10,719 nt of DNA from Bacillota bacterium (GTDB taxonomy: Bacteria > Bacillota > Clostridia > Oscillospirales > Acutalibacteraceae): contig WQTL01000467.1 in assembly GCA_009786275.1 (NCBI GenBank), positions 1 to 10,719 of the forward strand, given 5' to 3'. Shown piece after piece: positions 1-6,204 of the stretch (its first letter is position 1; each line of letters begins with the position of its first letter). The position numbers and the translations under genes are program-made. The notes below the pieces were generated by a model. The model had not been told where the DNA came from and made no database searches. It saw nothing but the letters and a program-made list of their open reading frames with translations.

Positions 1-1
1 C

Positions 2-688
2 GCCAGCCGCAAGTGGAGCCACGGCGGGCGGCGGCGCTTCCTGCTGGGCGGGCAGATGCACAGCGTGATGAACTATCCCCTGGCAAACGCCATTTTGCGC
101 TTCGCGCGCAAGGCCGCCGCCGAACAGCTGGCCGAGGTCGTCGAGTCCCAGCTGGAGCACTACCCCCCCTGCGCGATCGCCGGGCTGATGAACCACATCG
201 GCACCCACGATACGCCGCGGGCGCTCACGCGGCTGATGCAAAAGACCGGCCTTGACCATGCCCTTTCCCGCCTGAAGCTCTGCGCGGCGCTGCAATATAC
301 GCTGCCGGGGAACCCCTGCGTGTACTACGGCGACGAGGCCGGGCTGCAGGGCGAAAAGGACCCCTTCAACCGGGCGTGCTACCCCTGGGGGCGGGAGGAC
401 GAAGACCTCCTCGGCTGGTACCGGGCGCTGGGGGCGCTGCGCGCGCGGCACCGCGAGGCCTTCGCCGGGACGGATTTCCGCCTGCTGAGCGCCATGCTGG
501 GCTGCATCGCGTATATGCGAAGGGATATTGTCGTGATCGCCAACGCCAACCCCCACGGCATTGTGTATGAGCTCCCGCCGGAGCTGCGCGGGGCGGAGGT
601 CCTTCTGGGCGGGGAGCTCACGGACGGCAAGGTGAAGGCGGAGGCCGAAAGCGCGGCGATATTACAAATGCTGAATGCTGAATGCTGA
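2..688 (+). CDS. GH13 alpha-amylase-family glycosidase, C-terminal part (5' end outside window)
   Basis: The reading frame is already open at the window edge, so only the last 228 residues are seen. They match the end of a GH13 (alpha-amylase superfamily) catalytic barrel of neopullulanase/cyclomaltodextrinase/alpha-glucosidase type. A GGQMHSVMNYPLANAILRF helix is followed by NHIGTHDTPR (bases 191-220), whose HD pair at 206-211 holds the transition-state-stabilising Asp of conserved region IV. Next come GNPCVYYGDEAGLQG and DPFNR, typical of the seventh and eighth barrel strands. A short C-terminal beta domain of about 80 residues follows. The enzyme would hydrolyse or transfer alpha-glucosidic bonds of maltodextrins; exact specificity cannot be read from this part. 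The final residues (MLNAEC) and the TGA stop are encoded by a seven-base tandem repeat, so the natural C terminus has probably been replaced or extended. No export signal can be judged. Confidence 0.9.
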   Translation, partial: ASRKWSHGGRRRFLLGGQMHSVMNYPLANAILRFARKAAAEQLAEVVESQLEHYPPCAIAGLMNHIGTHDTPRALTRLMQKTGLDHALSRLKLCAALQYTLPGNPCVYYGDEAGLQGEKDPFNRACYPWGREDEDLLGWYRALGALRARHREAFAGTDFRLLSAMLGCIAYMRRDIVVIANANPHGIVYELPPELRGAEVLLGGELTDGKVKAEAESAAILQMLNAEC

Positions 689-698
689 ATGCTTAATT
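667..698. repeat. Heptanucleotide tandem repeat (AATGCTG x3, AATGCTT, AATT)
   Basis: Four consecutive 7-base units run from 667 to 694 and end in AATT. The block overlaps the last codons of the glycosidase gene and supplies its TGA stop at 686-688. A CTTAATT at 692-698 has its inverse AATTAAG at 734-740, which fuses with the ribosome site of the next gene. The same unit family recurs at 2797-2890. Confidence 0.85.
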
Positions 699-752
699 GA
701 GGAAAACGTCGCTCCGCGAAAAATCTTGCGCAAAATTAAGGAGAGTGATTAT

Positions 753-1601
753 ATGCCCAGGCAACAGCCCTATGACCTGGAATTCCAGCCCAAGGAGCGC
801 CGCCGCCGCGACCAGATGCTGCGTTTTTTGGGCGGCTTCGGCGTGATCGTGCTGCTGCTGGGCGTCATCTCCGTCATAGCGGTGCAGCGGGACGGCCTGC
901 TGGACGACTTTCTCAGCGCGCTGCGCCCCACCGAATCCACCACCGAGCCCCCCGAGTGGACCTACAGCGGCAGCGGGCTGTTCCTGCTGTGCGAGACGGA
1001 CGACACCGGGCAGGACCTGCGCTTTTGCGCCCTGGTGCGCGCGGACGTCACGCAGCGGCAGGTGCACGTATTCCCGCTTTCGCCCCGGGCGATGGCGCCC
1101 CACGAGGGGGGGGAGCGCTCCCTGGAGCAGGCGCTGCGCGCGGGCGGCCCCAAGGAGCTCAAGGCCGCGGCGGAAGCCCTCATCGAGGGCACGGTGGACC
1201 GCTATATCGCCGGCGGCGACAAGGGCTTCGTCACCGCGGTGAACCTCATGGGCAGCGTCACCGTGCAGGTGGAGAAAAGCATCCGCTACCGCGGCGCGGC
1301 GTTTACGCTCACCCTGGCCGAGGGCTCGCAGCGCCTGCAGGGCGACATGCTCCTGCGCTACTTCAGATACCTGGGCACCCTGGAGGAGGGCGGGACCCTC
1401 GCGCAGGGCGAGCTGCTGGCGCGCGTGCTGGAGACCTACCTCACCAAGCCCGCCGGCATCGAACTGCTCGAATCGCGCTTCAACAGCCTGATGAACATTT
1501 TGCGGACGGATATCTCCGTGAGCGACTTCTATACCCGCCGGGAGCTGCTGCTGGCGCTCCTGGAAAACGGCGGCAAATTAACAGTGGATGTAAAGGAATA
1601 A
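753..1601 (+). CDS. Membrane-anchored LytR-CpsA-Psr (LCP)-like protein, divergent
   Basis: This 282-residue protein starts at the ATG at 753, which has AAGGAGAG at 738-745. An upstream in-frame ATG at 675 lies inside the repeat and lacks a ribosome site. A basic cytoplasmic N terminus (KERRRRDQ, 14-21) precedes one transmembrane helix at about 24-44. A Thr/Glu/Pro stalk (TESTTEPPE, 60-68) follows, then an extracellular domain. The domain has the LCP outline: a strand with acidic loop (ETDDTGQD, 81-88), a strand ending in a variant of the usual SIPRD (FPLSPRAM, 107-114), a helix plus TVDRYIAGG (147-155), NLMGSVTVQV (164-173) like the family's GGV strand, and LAEGSQRLQGDMLLRYFR (188-205) like the family's G-x-Q-x-L-x-G-x-x-A-L-x-Y-x-R. 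True LCP proteins attach polymers to peptidoglycan; here the arginine/aspartate-rich catalytic signature looks lost, so a non-enzymatic wall role is possible. It is followed after 3 bases by a transglutaminase-like gene. Confidence 0.65.
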   Translation: MPRQQPYDLEFQPKERRRRDQMLRFLGGFGVIVLLLGVISVIAVQRDGLLDDFLSALRPTESTTEPPEWTYSGSGLFLLCETDDTGQDLRFCALVRADVTQRQVHVFPLSPRAMAPHEGGERSLEQALRAGGPKELKAAAEALIEGTVDRYIAGGDKGFVTAVNLMGSVTVQVEKSIRYRGAAFTLTLAEGSQRLQGDMLLRYFRYLGTLEEGGTLAQGELLARVLETYLTKPAGIELLESRFNSLMNILRTDISVSDFYTRRELLLALLENGGKLTVDVKE

Positions 1602-1604
1602 CGC

Positions 1605-2798
1605 ATGAGACGACGCAGCTTTCCATGGATGATCCTGCTGGTGCTGGCGGCGGCCGCGCTGGCCGTTACGGGGGTCTCCGCCCTGCGGGGCGGGGGGCTC
1701 TTCCCGCGCACGGAGGTGACCACCGAGGAGCCCACGCAGCCCCCCGTCCAGCGGCCCGCGCAGCTGCTCCGCGCCGGGCATACGCGCGGCCACTACGGGA
1801 ACCTGAACGAGGCGGAGCGGGCGGCCTACGACCTGATCCTGGAGCGCCTGCCGCGCTTCCCCGAAAGCATACGGCTGGCGGATTTAAGCACCGAGGGCCT
1901 GGACCGAGTGTTCGCCGCGCTGGTGCTGGACCAGCCTTTGCTGTTCCATATCTCCACCACGAACTATACGAAGCTGACGCAGGAGGGGCAGGCGACGGCC
2001 TTCATGCCGGAATACCGCATGGGGCGGGAGGAATACGCCGCGCGCTGCGAGGCCCTGGCGAAGGCCGTGGAGACTTTCGCCGTGCCGGCGGGGGGCACGC
2101 CCTTCGACTGCGAGCTGGCCCTGCACGACCAGCTGATCCGCCGCTGCGCCTACGCCGAGGACTTCACCCAGGCGGAAAAGAGCACCGCCTACGGCGCGCT
2201 GGTGGAGGGCAGCGCCTCCTGCGAGGGCTACGCCCGGGCCTTTCAGCTGCTGATGGATTTGCAGGGCATCGACTGCTACATCGTCACGGGGGAGGCAACC
2301 AATTCGGCCGGGGACGCCGTGGGGCACGCGTGGAACAAGGTGCGCGTCGAAGGCGAGTGGTACCAGACCGACGCCACCTGGAACGACCCCGTCACCGAGG
2401 ACGGCAGCCACGTGACCAGCCACGCGTACTTCAACCTCACCGACGAGGAGATCGGCCTTTCCCACGAGCTCACCGACACGCGCAACCCCTGCACGGCCAC
2501 GGCGGCCAACTACTATATCCGCAAGGGGCTTGAGTTTAGCGGCCTGGACCGCGCGGCGGAGGATTTGCTCACCAAGGCCCTGCGCGACGGCATGGCCGCC
2601 GGCGACAACGCCGCGGAGCTGCGCTTCAAGGACGGGGACGCCATGAAGGAGGGCCTGCGCTACCTGTTCGACAGGCAGAATATCTACCGCGTGCTGAACA
2701 ACGCGGCCCTGGGCGGCGCGGATATCCGCACGGACACGCTGTTCCACGCCGACCTGACGCCCCTGCGCGTGGTGCGGCTGCTGCCGGTGAAGAAATAA
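1605..2798 (+). CDS. Membrane-anchored transglutaminase-like domain protein
   Basis: This protein has 397 residues; ATG 1605 is preceded by AAAGGAA and lies 3 bases after the previous stop, so the two genes are co-transcribed. MRRR plus a hydrophobic helix at about 8-27 forms a signal anchor, followed by a TEVTTEEPTQPP stalk (36-47). A helical region leads to a transglutaminase-like core. Its catalytic triad is visible: Cys206 in SASCEGYARAFQ, His241 in GHAWNKV and Asp256 in WYQTDATWND. The STAYGALVEG lead-in is typical of bacterial surface and secreted members of this fold. Such proteins act as cysteine proteases, transamidases or peptidoglycan-linked hydrolases outside the cell; the substrate is unknown here. 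About 110 residues follow the core (from about 285) without a recognised domain. The TAA stop at 2796-2798 overlaps the first unit of a heptanucleotide repeat. Confidence 0.85.
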   Translation: MRRRSFPWMILLVLAAAALAVTGVSALRGGGLFPRTEVTTEEPTQPPVQRPAQLLRAGHTRGHYGNLNEAERAAYDLILERLPRFPESIRLADLSTEGLDRVFAALVLDQPLLFHISTTNYTKLTQEGQATAFMPEYRMGREEYAARCEALAKAVETFAVPAGGTPFDCELALHDQLIRRCAYAEDFTQAEKSTAYGALVEGSASCEGYARAFQLLMDLQGIDCYIVTGEATNSAGDAVGHAWNKVRVEGEWYQTDATWNDPVTEDGSHVTSHAYFNLTDEEIGLSHELTDTRNPCTATAANYYIRKGLEFSGLDRAAEDLLTKALRDGMAAGDNAAELRFKDGDAMKEGLRYLFDRQNIYRVLNNAALGGADIRTDTLFHADLTPLRVVRLLPVKK

Positions 2799-2890
2799 TG
2801 CTTAATGTTAAATGCTTAATGCTTAATGATGGAGGTGAGCAGCCGCCGTGCTATAAATAATTAAGCATTAAGCATTAAGAATTAAGCATT
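2797..2890. repeat. Inverted pair of heptanucleotide arrays (32-bp arms, 30-nt loop)
   Basis: The left arm (2797-2828) is AATGCTT, AATGTTA, AATGCTT, AATGCTT, AATG. The right arm (2859-2890) is AATTAAG, CATTAAG, CATTAAG, AATTAAG, CATT. Taking the reverse complement of the right arm, 28 of 32 positions match the left arm, so the transcript can fold into a long AU-rich hairpin. The loop (2829-2858) contains GGAGGTGA. The left arm starts within the transglutaminase-like stop codon, and the right arm ends directly at the folE ribosome site (GAAGGAG, 2891-2897). There is no T-tract after the right arm, so this is not a standard terminator. Confidence 0.85.
2831..2856 (+). promoter_or_regulatory. 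Strong Shine-Dalgarno match in the hairpin loop ahead of folE
   Basis: GGAGGTGA at 2831-2838 matches eight consecutive bases of the anti-Shine-Dalgarno complement. It is followed by GTG CTA TAA at 2848-2856, a start-Leu-stop mini-frame with rather long spacing. An 11-codon ATG frame also begins at 2829 and ends at 2864. Ribosome loading here could open the flanking hairpin next to the folE start; this is inference, and the site may instead be a remnant. Confidence 0.3.
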
Positions 2891-2903
2891 GAAGGAGATA
2901 CAC

Positions 2904-3458
2904 ATGGACATCCCCCGCATGGAAGCCGCCGTGCGCGAAATGCTGCTCGCCATGGGCGAGGACCCGGCGCGCGAGGGCCTGCGCGATACCCCGCGCCGCG
3001 TGGCGCACATGTATACGGAGCTTTTCGCGGGCCTTGAGGAGGACCCCGCGCAGCATCTGAAGGTGTTCCGCGAGGCGGGCGACGAGATGGTCGTCGTGCG
3101 GGACATCCCCTTCTACTCCGTGTGCGAGCACCACCTGGCGCCGTTCTTCGGCAAGGCGCATATCGCCTACCTGCCACGGGGCGGCAAGGTGATCGGGCTT
3201 TCCAAGCTCGCGCGCATCGTGAACTGCTACGCCCGCCGCCCGCAGATGCAGGAGAGACTGACCTCCCAGATCGCCGATTTGCTCTACCGGGGCCTGCCCT
3301 GCGCGGGGGTGGCCGTGGTGCTCGAGGCCGAGCACCTGTGCATGACCATGCGCGGCGCGAAAGCCTCCGGGGCGCAGACGCGGACCTCCGCCCTGCGCGG
3401 CAGCATGCGCGAGGGGCCCACGCGGGCCGAGGCGATGGGGCTGCTGAAGGGCAATTGA
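2904..3458 (+). CDS. folE: GTP cyclohydrolase I (FolE, type IA)
   Basis: FolE converts GTP to 7,8-dihydroneopterin triphosphate plus formate, the first step of folate synthesis, in the cytoplasm. The protein has 184 residues, the usual size of the compact bacterial form without the longer E. coli N terminus. Zinc ligands are visible as Cys74 and His77 in SVCEHHLAPFFG and Cys146 in AEHLCMTMRG. IAYLPRGGKVIGLSKLARIV (87-106) and ARRPQMQERLT are strongly conserved family stretches. ATG 2904 is chosen because GAAGGAG sits at 2891-2897; a TTG at 2889 would lie in front of that site. It opens the folate cluster and is separated from the transglutaminase-like gene by the heptamer hairpin, which may influence its translation. 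The TGA stop at 3456-3458 lies within the first heptamer of the next repeat block. I see no tetrahydrofolate riboswitch upstream; the gap holds only the repeat. Confidence 0.96.
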   Translation: MDIPRMEAAVREMLLAMGEDPAREGLRDTPRRVAHMYTELFAGLEEDPAQHLKVFREAGDEMVVVRDIPFYSVCEHHLAPFFGKAHIAYLPRGGKVIGLSKLARIVNCYARRPQMQERLTSQIADLLYRGLPCAGVAVVLEAEHLCMTMRGAKASGAQTRTSALRGSMREGPTRAEAMGLLKGN

Positions 3459-3486
3459 CAGTTGACAGTTGACAATGCACAATTGA
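3452..3486. repeat. Heptanucleotide tandem repeat (TTGACAG x2, TTGACAA) between folE and the lipoprotein gene
   Basis: Three 7-base units at 3455-3461, 3462-3468 and 3469-3475 are flanked by CAATTG at 3452-3457 and again at about 3480-3485. The block supplies the folE stop codon and ends just before the AAAGGAG ribosome site of the lipoprotein gene. Each unit contains TTGACA, the ideal -35 hexamer, but no convincing -10 lies 17 bases after any of them. The placement matches the AATGCTT-type blocks, but the unit sequence differs. Confidence 0.75.
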
Positions 3487-3500
3487 AAGGAGATTCCCCC

Positions 3501-4508
3501 ATGAAACGTGTACCCCTGTTTTTACTGGCAGTGCTGTTGCTCTTATCCGCCTGCGGGCAGATTGCGCCGGAACCTGCAAGCGAAACAACGGCCGAAATCA
3601 CGGCTGAAATCGAAACCACAACCGAAACAGAAACCACCATCGAAGAGGAAAGCGCCGAAATCACCTGGCGCATAGTGGATGTGAATTCGGAGGAGGGCAG
3701 AGAAACCCAGAAATGGCTTGAGGATCAATACAATCAGTTGATCGATGGCGTTCAAGAACCCCGGACGGAATTCCCCATGGGGAAAGACAAAACAATTCGC
3801 ACGTCCAGCGGGAAAATCACTTTACGGGACAGCAAAACCGGCAAGGATACCACGTTGCTGGAGAAAGAGTATATGGGCGAGGAAACCGACCCAGAAAAAG
3901 CCCTGCTGGACGAGGTACCCTGGAGATACCCCAGGCTCATAGAGACGCTTGACGAGCGCTATTTTGTCTATTGCTGGGGCTACTGGGAGGGCAACGGCCA
4001 GCCAGCGGTGTATGACACGAAAAATATGCGTACAGTTTCAATTGCATACGGCAAAGGGGATTGGTATACTGGAAAGAAGCTGATTTTCGCGGACGCGCTC
4101 TATTTGACAGAAGGCACATATGGCCCTTGGGAGGGCCCGCTGCGCCTGATGCGCGTTGATTTGAAGGCCTTGGACAAACTGAAGGACGGTGAATCGCTGT
4201 CGGCTGTGGATGTGATGGCGGAGATTCCCGGCGAAAAGGACGTGAACAACAGGAACTACAGCATCGTGACGCAGGACCAGCGCTATTTTATCATGAATGA
4301 TTTCGATGGCCTGCGCGTGTATGATTTGCGGCAAAAAAAGCTGGCGCTGGATTGGCCTGTCACAAATTTCGGGCCCGGCGCGGAAGAAGAGTTTAGTGGA
4401 TCCAGTTTTCTTTTGCTGCACGGCAATAAAATGTATTGGACTGAGCGCGCATACCAGACTGACCTTGCCGGCTATGGAAAATACCTTGCCGAAATCACAC
4501 TGCCGTAA
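3501..4508 (+). CDS. Predicted lipoprotein of unknown function within the folate cluster
   Basis: I do not recognise this 335-residue protein. It starts at ATG 3501 behind AAAGGAG at 3487-3493 (an in-frame TTG at 3462 lies in the repeat). The N terminus is a lipoprotein signal: MKR, a hydrophobic run, and a lipobox LSAC with the lipidated Cys18, so it should sit on the outer face of the membrane. Residues about 24-52 form a low-complexity Thr/Glu stalk built from imperfect TAEIET- and TETE-like repeats. The rest is a soluble domain with many beta-type stretches and aromatic pairs (DERYFVYCWGYWEGNG, QDQRYFIMNDFDGLRVYD, GNKMYWTERAY), suggestive of a beta-propeller-like fold; that is inference. 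No catalytic motif is seen. It is visibly less GC-rich than its neighbours, which suggests later acquisition or relaxed codon choice. It sits between folE and folP but has no evident folate role. Confidence 0.8.
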   Translation: MKRVPLFLLAVLLLLSACGQIAPEPASETTAEITAEIETTTETETTIEEESAEITWRIVDVNSEEGRETQKWLEDQYNQLIDGVQEPRTEFPMGKDKTIRTSSGKITLRDSKTGKDTTLLEKEYMGEETDPEKALLDEVPWRYPRLIETLDERYFVYCWGYWEGNGQPAVYDTKNMRTVSIAYGKGDWYTGKKLIFADALYLTEGTYGPWEGPLRLMRVDLKALDKLKDGESLSAVDVMAEIPGEKDVNNRNYSIVTQDQRYFIMNDFDGLRVYDLRQKKLALDWPVTNFGPGAEEEFSGSSFLLLHGNKMYWTERAYQTDLAGYGKYLAEITLP

Positions 4509-4520
4509 TTGGAGAAGCAA

Positions 4521-5300
4521 ATGCAGCTCATGGCCATCCTGAACGTCACGCCGGATTCGTTTTCCGACGGCGGGAAATACTTCGCCCCGGAAGACGCCAT
4601 CGCGCGGGCCTTCGAGCTTGAACGGGAGGGCGCGGATATCCTGGACATCGGGGCGCAGTCCACGAGGCCGGGGTGTGAGGTGGTATCCCCCGAGGAGGAA
4701 TGGAGCCGCCTGCGGCCCGTGCTGGAGGGGCTGCGGGGAAAGCTGGGCGTTCCCATTTCAGTCGATACGTTTTACCCGGAAGTCGCGCGGGAGGCCCTGA
4801 AGCTGGGCGCGAACATCATCAACGATGTGAGCGGCGTTGTGAGCGAGGAGATGGCCGCGGCCGTCAAAGCGCATGACGCGGGCTGGGTGCTCATGCACAA
4901 CCCGGGCGGCGCGGATGCCGAAGGGGAATACGAGGACGTGGTGCGGGAGGTGCGCGCGGCCCTGGAAAACATGGCGGCGCGGGCCATGGCGCTGGGCGTC
5001 AAAAAAGAGCGGATTTGGCTGGACCCCGGCATCGGCTTCGGCAAGAAAAAGGACGATAACCTGCGCTTGCTGGCGAATCTTGACGCGGTGAGGCCAGAGG
5101 GCTTCGCGCTGGCGGTCGGGGTTTCGCGCAAGCGGGTGACGGGCGGCACGCAGGCGGGCACCCTCGCCGCGCAGGCGGTTGTGCAGTGGGTTGGCGCGGA
5201 CATTTTGCGCACACATGATGTGGTGCAGGCGGGGCAGGCCGCAAATTTTGTCCGCAACATCTTGCGATTTCGTATTGACAAAACATGTAAAGCCATGTAA
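4521..5300 (+). CDS. folP: Dihydropteroate synthase (FolP)
   Basis: FolP condenses 6-hydroxymethyl-7,8-dihydropterin diphosphate with p-aminobenzoate to give 7,8-dihydropteroate; it is the sulfonamide target. The protein has 259 residues, a usual single-domain length. The TIM-barrel landmarks appear in order: ILNVTPDSFSDGG (6-18, PROSITE-type signature and flexible loop), ADILDIGAQSTRPG, PISVDTF, ANIINDVSG, the pterin-site IWLDPGIGFGKKKDDNL, SRKR with the catalytic-site lysine, and the late RTHDV strand. ATG 4521 is preferred because GGAG at 4511-4514 lies 6 bases upstream; a TTG at 4509 would start inside that site. The spacer after the lipoprotein stop is only 12 bases, so the two are probably co-transcribed. 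The C-terminal tail (RIDKTCKAM) is encoded by a promoter-like sequence, TTGACA to TAAAAT, ahead of folB. Confidence 0.96.
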   Translation: MQLMAILNVTPDSFSDGGKYFAPEDAIARAFELEREGADILDIGAQSTRPGCEVVSPEEEWSRLRPVLEGLRGKLGVPISVDTFYPEVAREALKLGANIINDVSGVVSEEMAAAVKAHDAGWVLMHNPGGADAEGEYEDVVREVRAALENMAARAMALGVKKERIWLDPGIGFGKKKDDNLRLLANLDAVRPEGFALAVGVSRKRVTGGTQAGTLAAQAVVQWVGADILRTHDVVQAGQAANFVRNILRFRIDKTCKAM

Positions 5301-5303
5301 AAT
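5275..5303 (+). promoter_or_regulatory. Putative internal sigma-A promoter overlapping the folP 3' end
   Basis: A perfect TTGACA at 5275-5280 is followed by exactly 17 bases and TAAAAT at 5298-5303, one base off the consensus -10. A direct repeat CATGTAAA lies at 5284-5291 and 5294-5301. Predicted transcription would start near 5310, leaving only about 7 bases before the folB ATG at 5317 and largely removing its AGAAAGG ribosome site. This weakens the case or implies near-leaderless translation. Confidence 0.4.
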
Positions 5304-5316
5304 AGAAAGGCCGAAA

Positions 5317-5691
5317 ATGGAACGCATCTGCATCACCGGGCTGGAGCTGCGCGCCTTTCACGGGGTGAACCGCGAGGAGCGGGAGCACGGGCAAAGCTTC
5401 CTGCTGGACCTGGTTCTGGAGGCGGACCTGGCGCGGGCCTGCCGCAGCGACGACCTCGGGGACACCGTGAATTACGCCCGGGTGATCAAAACGGCGGCGG
5501 CGGCGTTTACGCGCGAGGCCTGCAATCTGATCGAGCGCGCGGCGGAGGTCACGGCGCAGGCGGTGCTGGGGGAATTCTCCGCTGTGGAGGCCCTCACGCT
5601 GCGCGTGCACAAGCCGGACGCGCCGGTGAAAATGACAGTGGACGACATCATCATTGAAATATACCGAAGAAGGGACGGAATGCCGCAATGA
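5317..5691 (+). CDS. folB: Dihydroneopterin aldolase (FolB)
   Basis: FolB cleaves 7,8-dihydroneopterin to 6-hydroxymethyl-7,8-dihydropterin and glycolaldehyde (and usually also epimerises it), between FolE and FolK in the folate pathway. The 124-residue length is typical of the tunnelling-fold oligomer. Recognisable stretches are LRAFHGVNREEREHGQSF (11-28) with the substrate-site His-Gly and glutamates, the VNYARVIK stretch (51-58), LIERAAE (71-77), and RVHKPDAPV with the catalytic Lys99. ATG 5317 follows AGAAAGG at 5304-5310; an upstream in-frame start at 5179 lies inside folP and is not needed. The stop overlaps the folK start as ATGA (5688-5691), indicating translational coupling. No gene for the phosphatase step between FolE and FolB products is seen in the window. 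Confidence 0.94.
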   Translation: MERICITGLELRAFHGVNREEREHGQSFLLDLVLEADLARACRSDDLGDTVNYARVIKTAAAAFTREACNLIERAAEVTAQAVLGEFSAVEALTLRVHKPDAPVKMTVDDIIIEIYRRRDGMPQ

Positions 5692-6185
5692 GCGAAGCGG
5701 TCGTTGGGCTGGGCAGCAACCTGGGGGAGAAAAGCAAGTACCTGCTGGAGGCGGTGCAGGCGCTCAGCCGCCTGCCGGGCACGAAAATCAAGGGGATTTC
5801 GGCCATCTATTCCTCCGGGCCGGAGAACGGGGCGGCCGACCAGGAGGACTACCACAACATGGCGGTGAAGGTGGAGACCGGGATGTCGCCCATGGCGCTG
5901 CTGGGGGCTTGCCTGGGCATCGAGGCCGCCATGGGCCGGGTGCGCGCCGGGCGGGGGGCCTCCCGGGTGATCGACCTGGACCTGCTGCTATACGAGGGCG
6001 TGAAAAACGAGAGCTTCGAGCTCTCGCTGCCGCATCCGCGCCTGCTGCAGCGGGCCTTTGTGCTGCTGCCGCTGAAGGAGCTGTACCCCGCGGGCCGCGC
6101 GCCGGGGATTTTCTTCGAGCCCTACTTAAAGGAGACCGACACCGCCGGGGTGCACAAGCTGGCGCAGCGCATCGAGATGGACTGA
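5688..6185 (+). CDS. folK: 6-hydroxymethyl-7,8-dihydropterin pyrophosphokinase (FolK/HPPK)
   Basis: FolK transfers pyrophosphate from ATP to 6-hydroxymethyl-7,8-dihydropterin, producing the FolP substrate. The 165-residue length is standard for stand-alone HPPK. The N terminus VVGLGSNLGEK (5-15), IEAAMGRVR (78-86), the metal-binding RVIDLDLLLYEG with Asp96 and Asp98, and LPHPRLLQRAFVLLPL (114-129) are the family's conserved blocks. The start overlaps the folB stop by four bases. The gene ends the folate cluster; a strong hairpin terminator begins about 20 bases after the TGA at 6183-6185. The C-terminal 30 residues are less conserved, as usual for the family. Confidence 0.95.
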   Translation: MSEAVVGLGSNLGEKSKYLLEAVQALSRLPGTKIKGISAIYSSGPENGAADQEDYHNMAVKVETGMSPMALLGACLGIEAAMGRVRAGRGASRVIDLDLLLYEGVKNESFELSLPHPRLLQRAFVLLPLKELYPAGRAPGIFFEPYLKETDTAGVHKLAQRIEMD

Positions 6186-6204
6186 GAATGCGTTTTTTAC
6201 ATGC

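Noticed and set aside
956..2533. Long + strand open frame of 525 codons overlapping the LCP-like and transglutaminase-like genes
   Set aside because: It spans two well-supported genes in another frame, has Arg/Gly/Ala-rich low-complexity content and no domain; it is a high-GC shadow.
1884..2747. Minus-strand open frame of 287 codons opposite the transglutaminase-like gene
   Set aside because: Antisense to the catalytic core of the real gene, without its own ribosome site or motif.
2799..2903. Possible tetrahydrofolate riboswitch ahead of folE
   Set aside because: The 105-base gap is almost fully occupied by the heptamer inverted repeat; no THF-aptamer-like conserved segments can be seen.
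3455..3475. Three tandem TTGACA hexamers as -35 elements for the lipoprotein gene
   Set aside because: No acceptable -10 at 16-18 bases from any of them; they are better explained as heptamer repeat units.
4509..4521. TTG at 4509 as the folP start
   Set aside because: It would begin within the GGAG ribosome site that is correctly spaced for ATG 4521, and family similarity starts immediately after that ATG.
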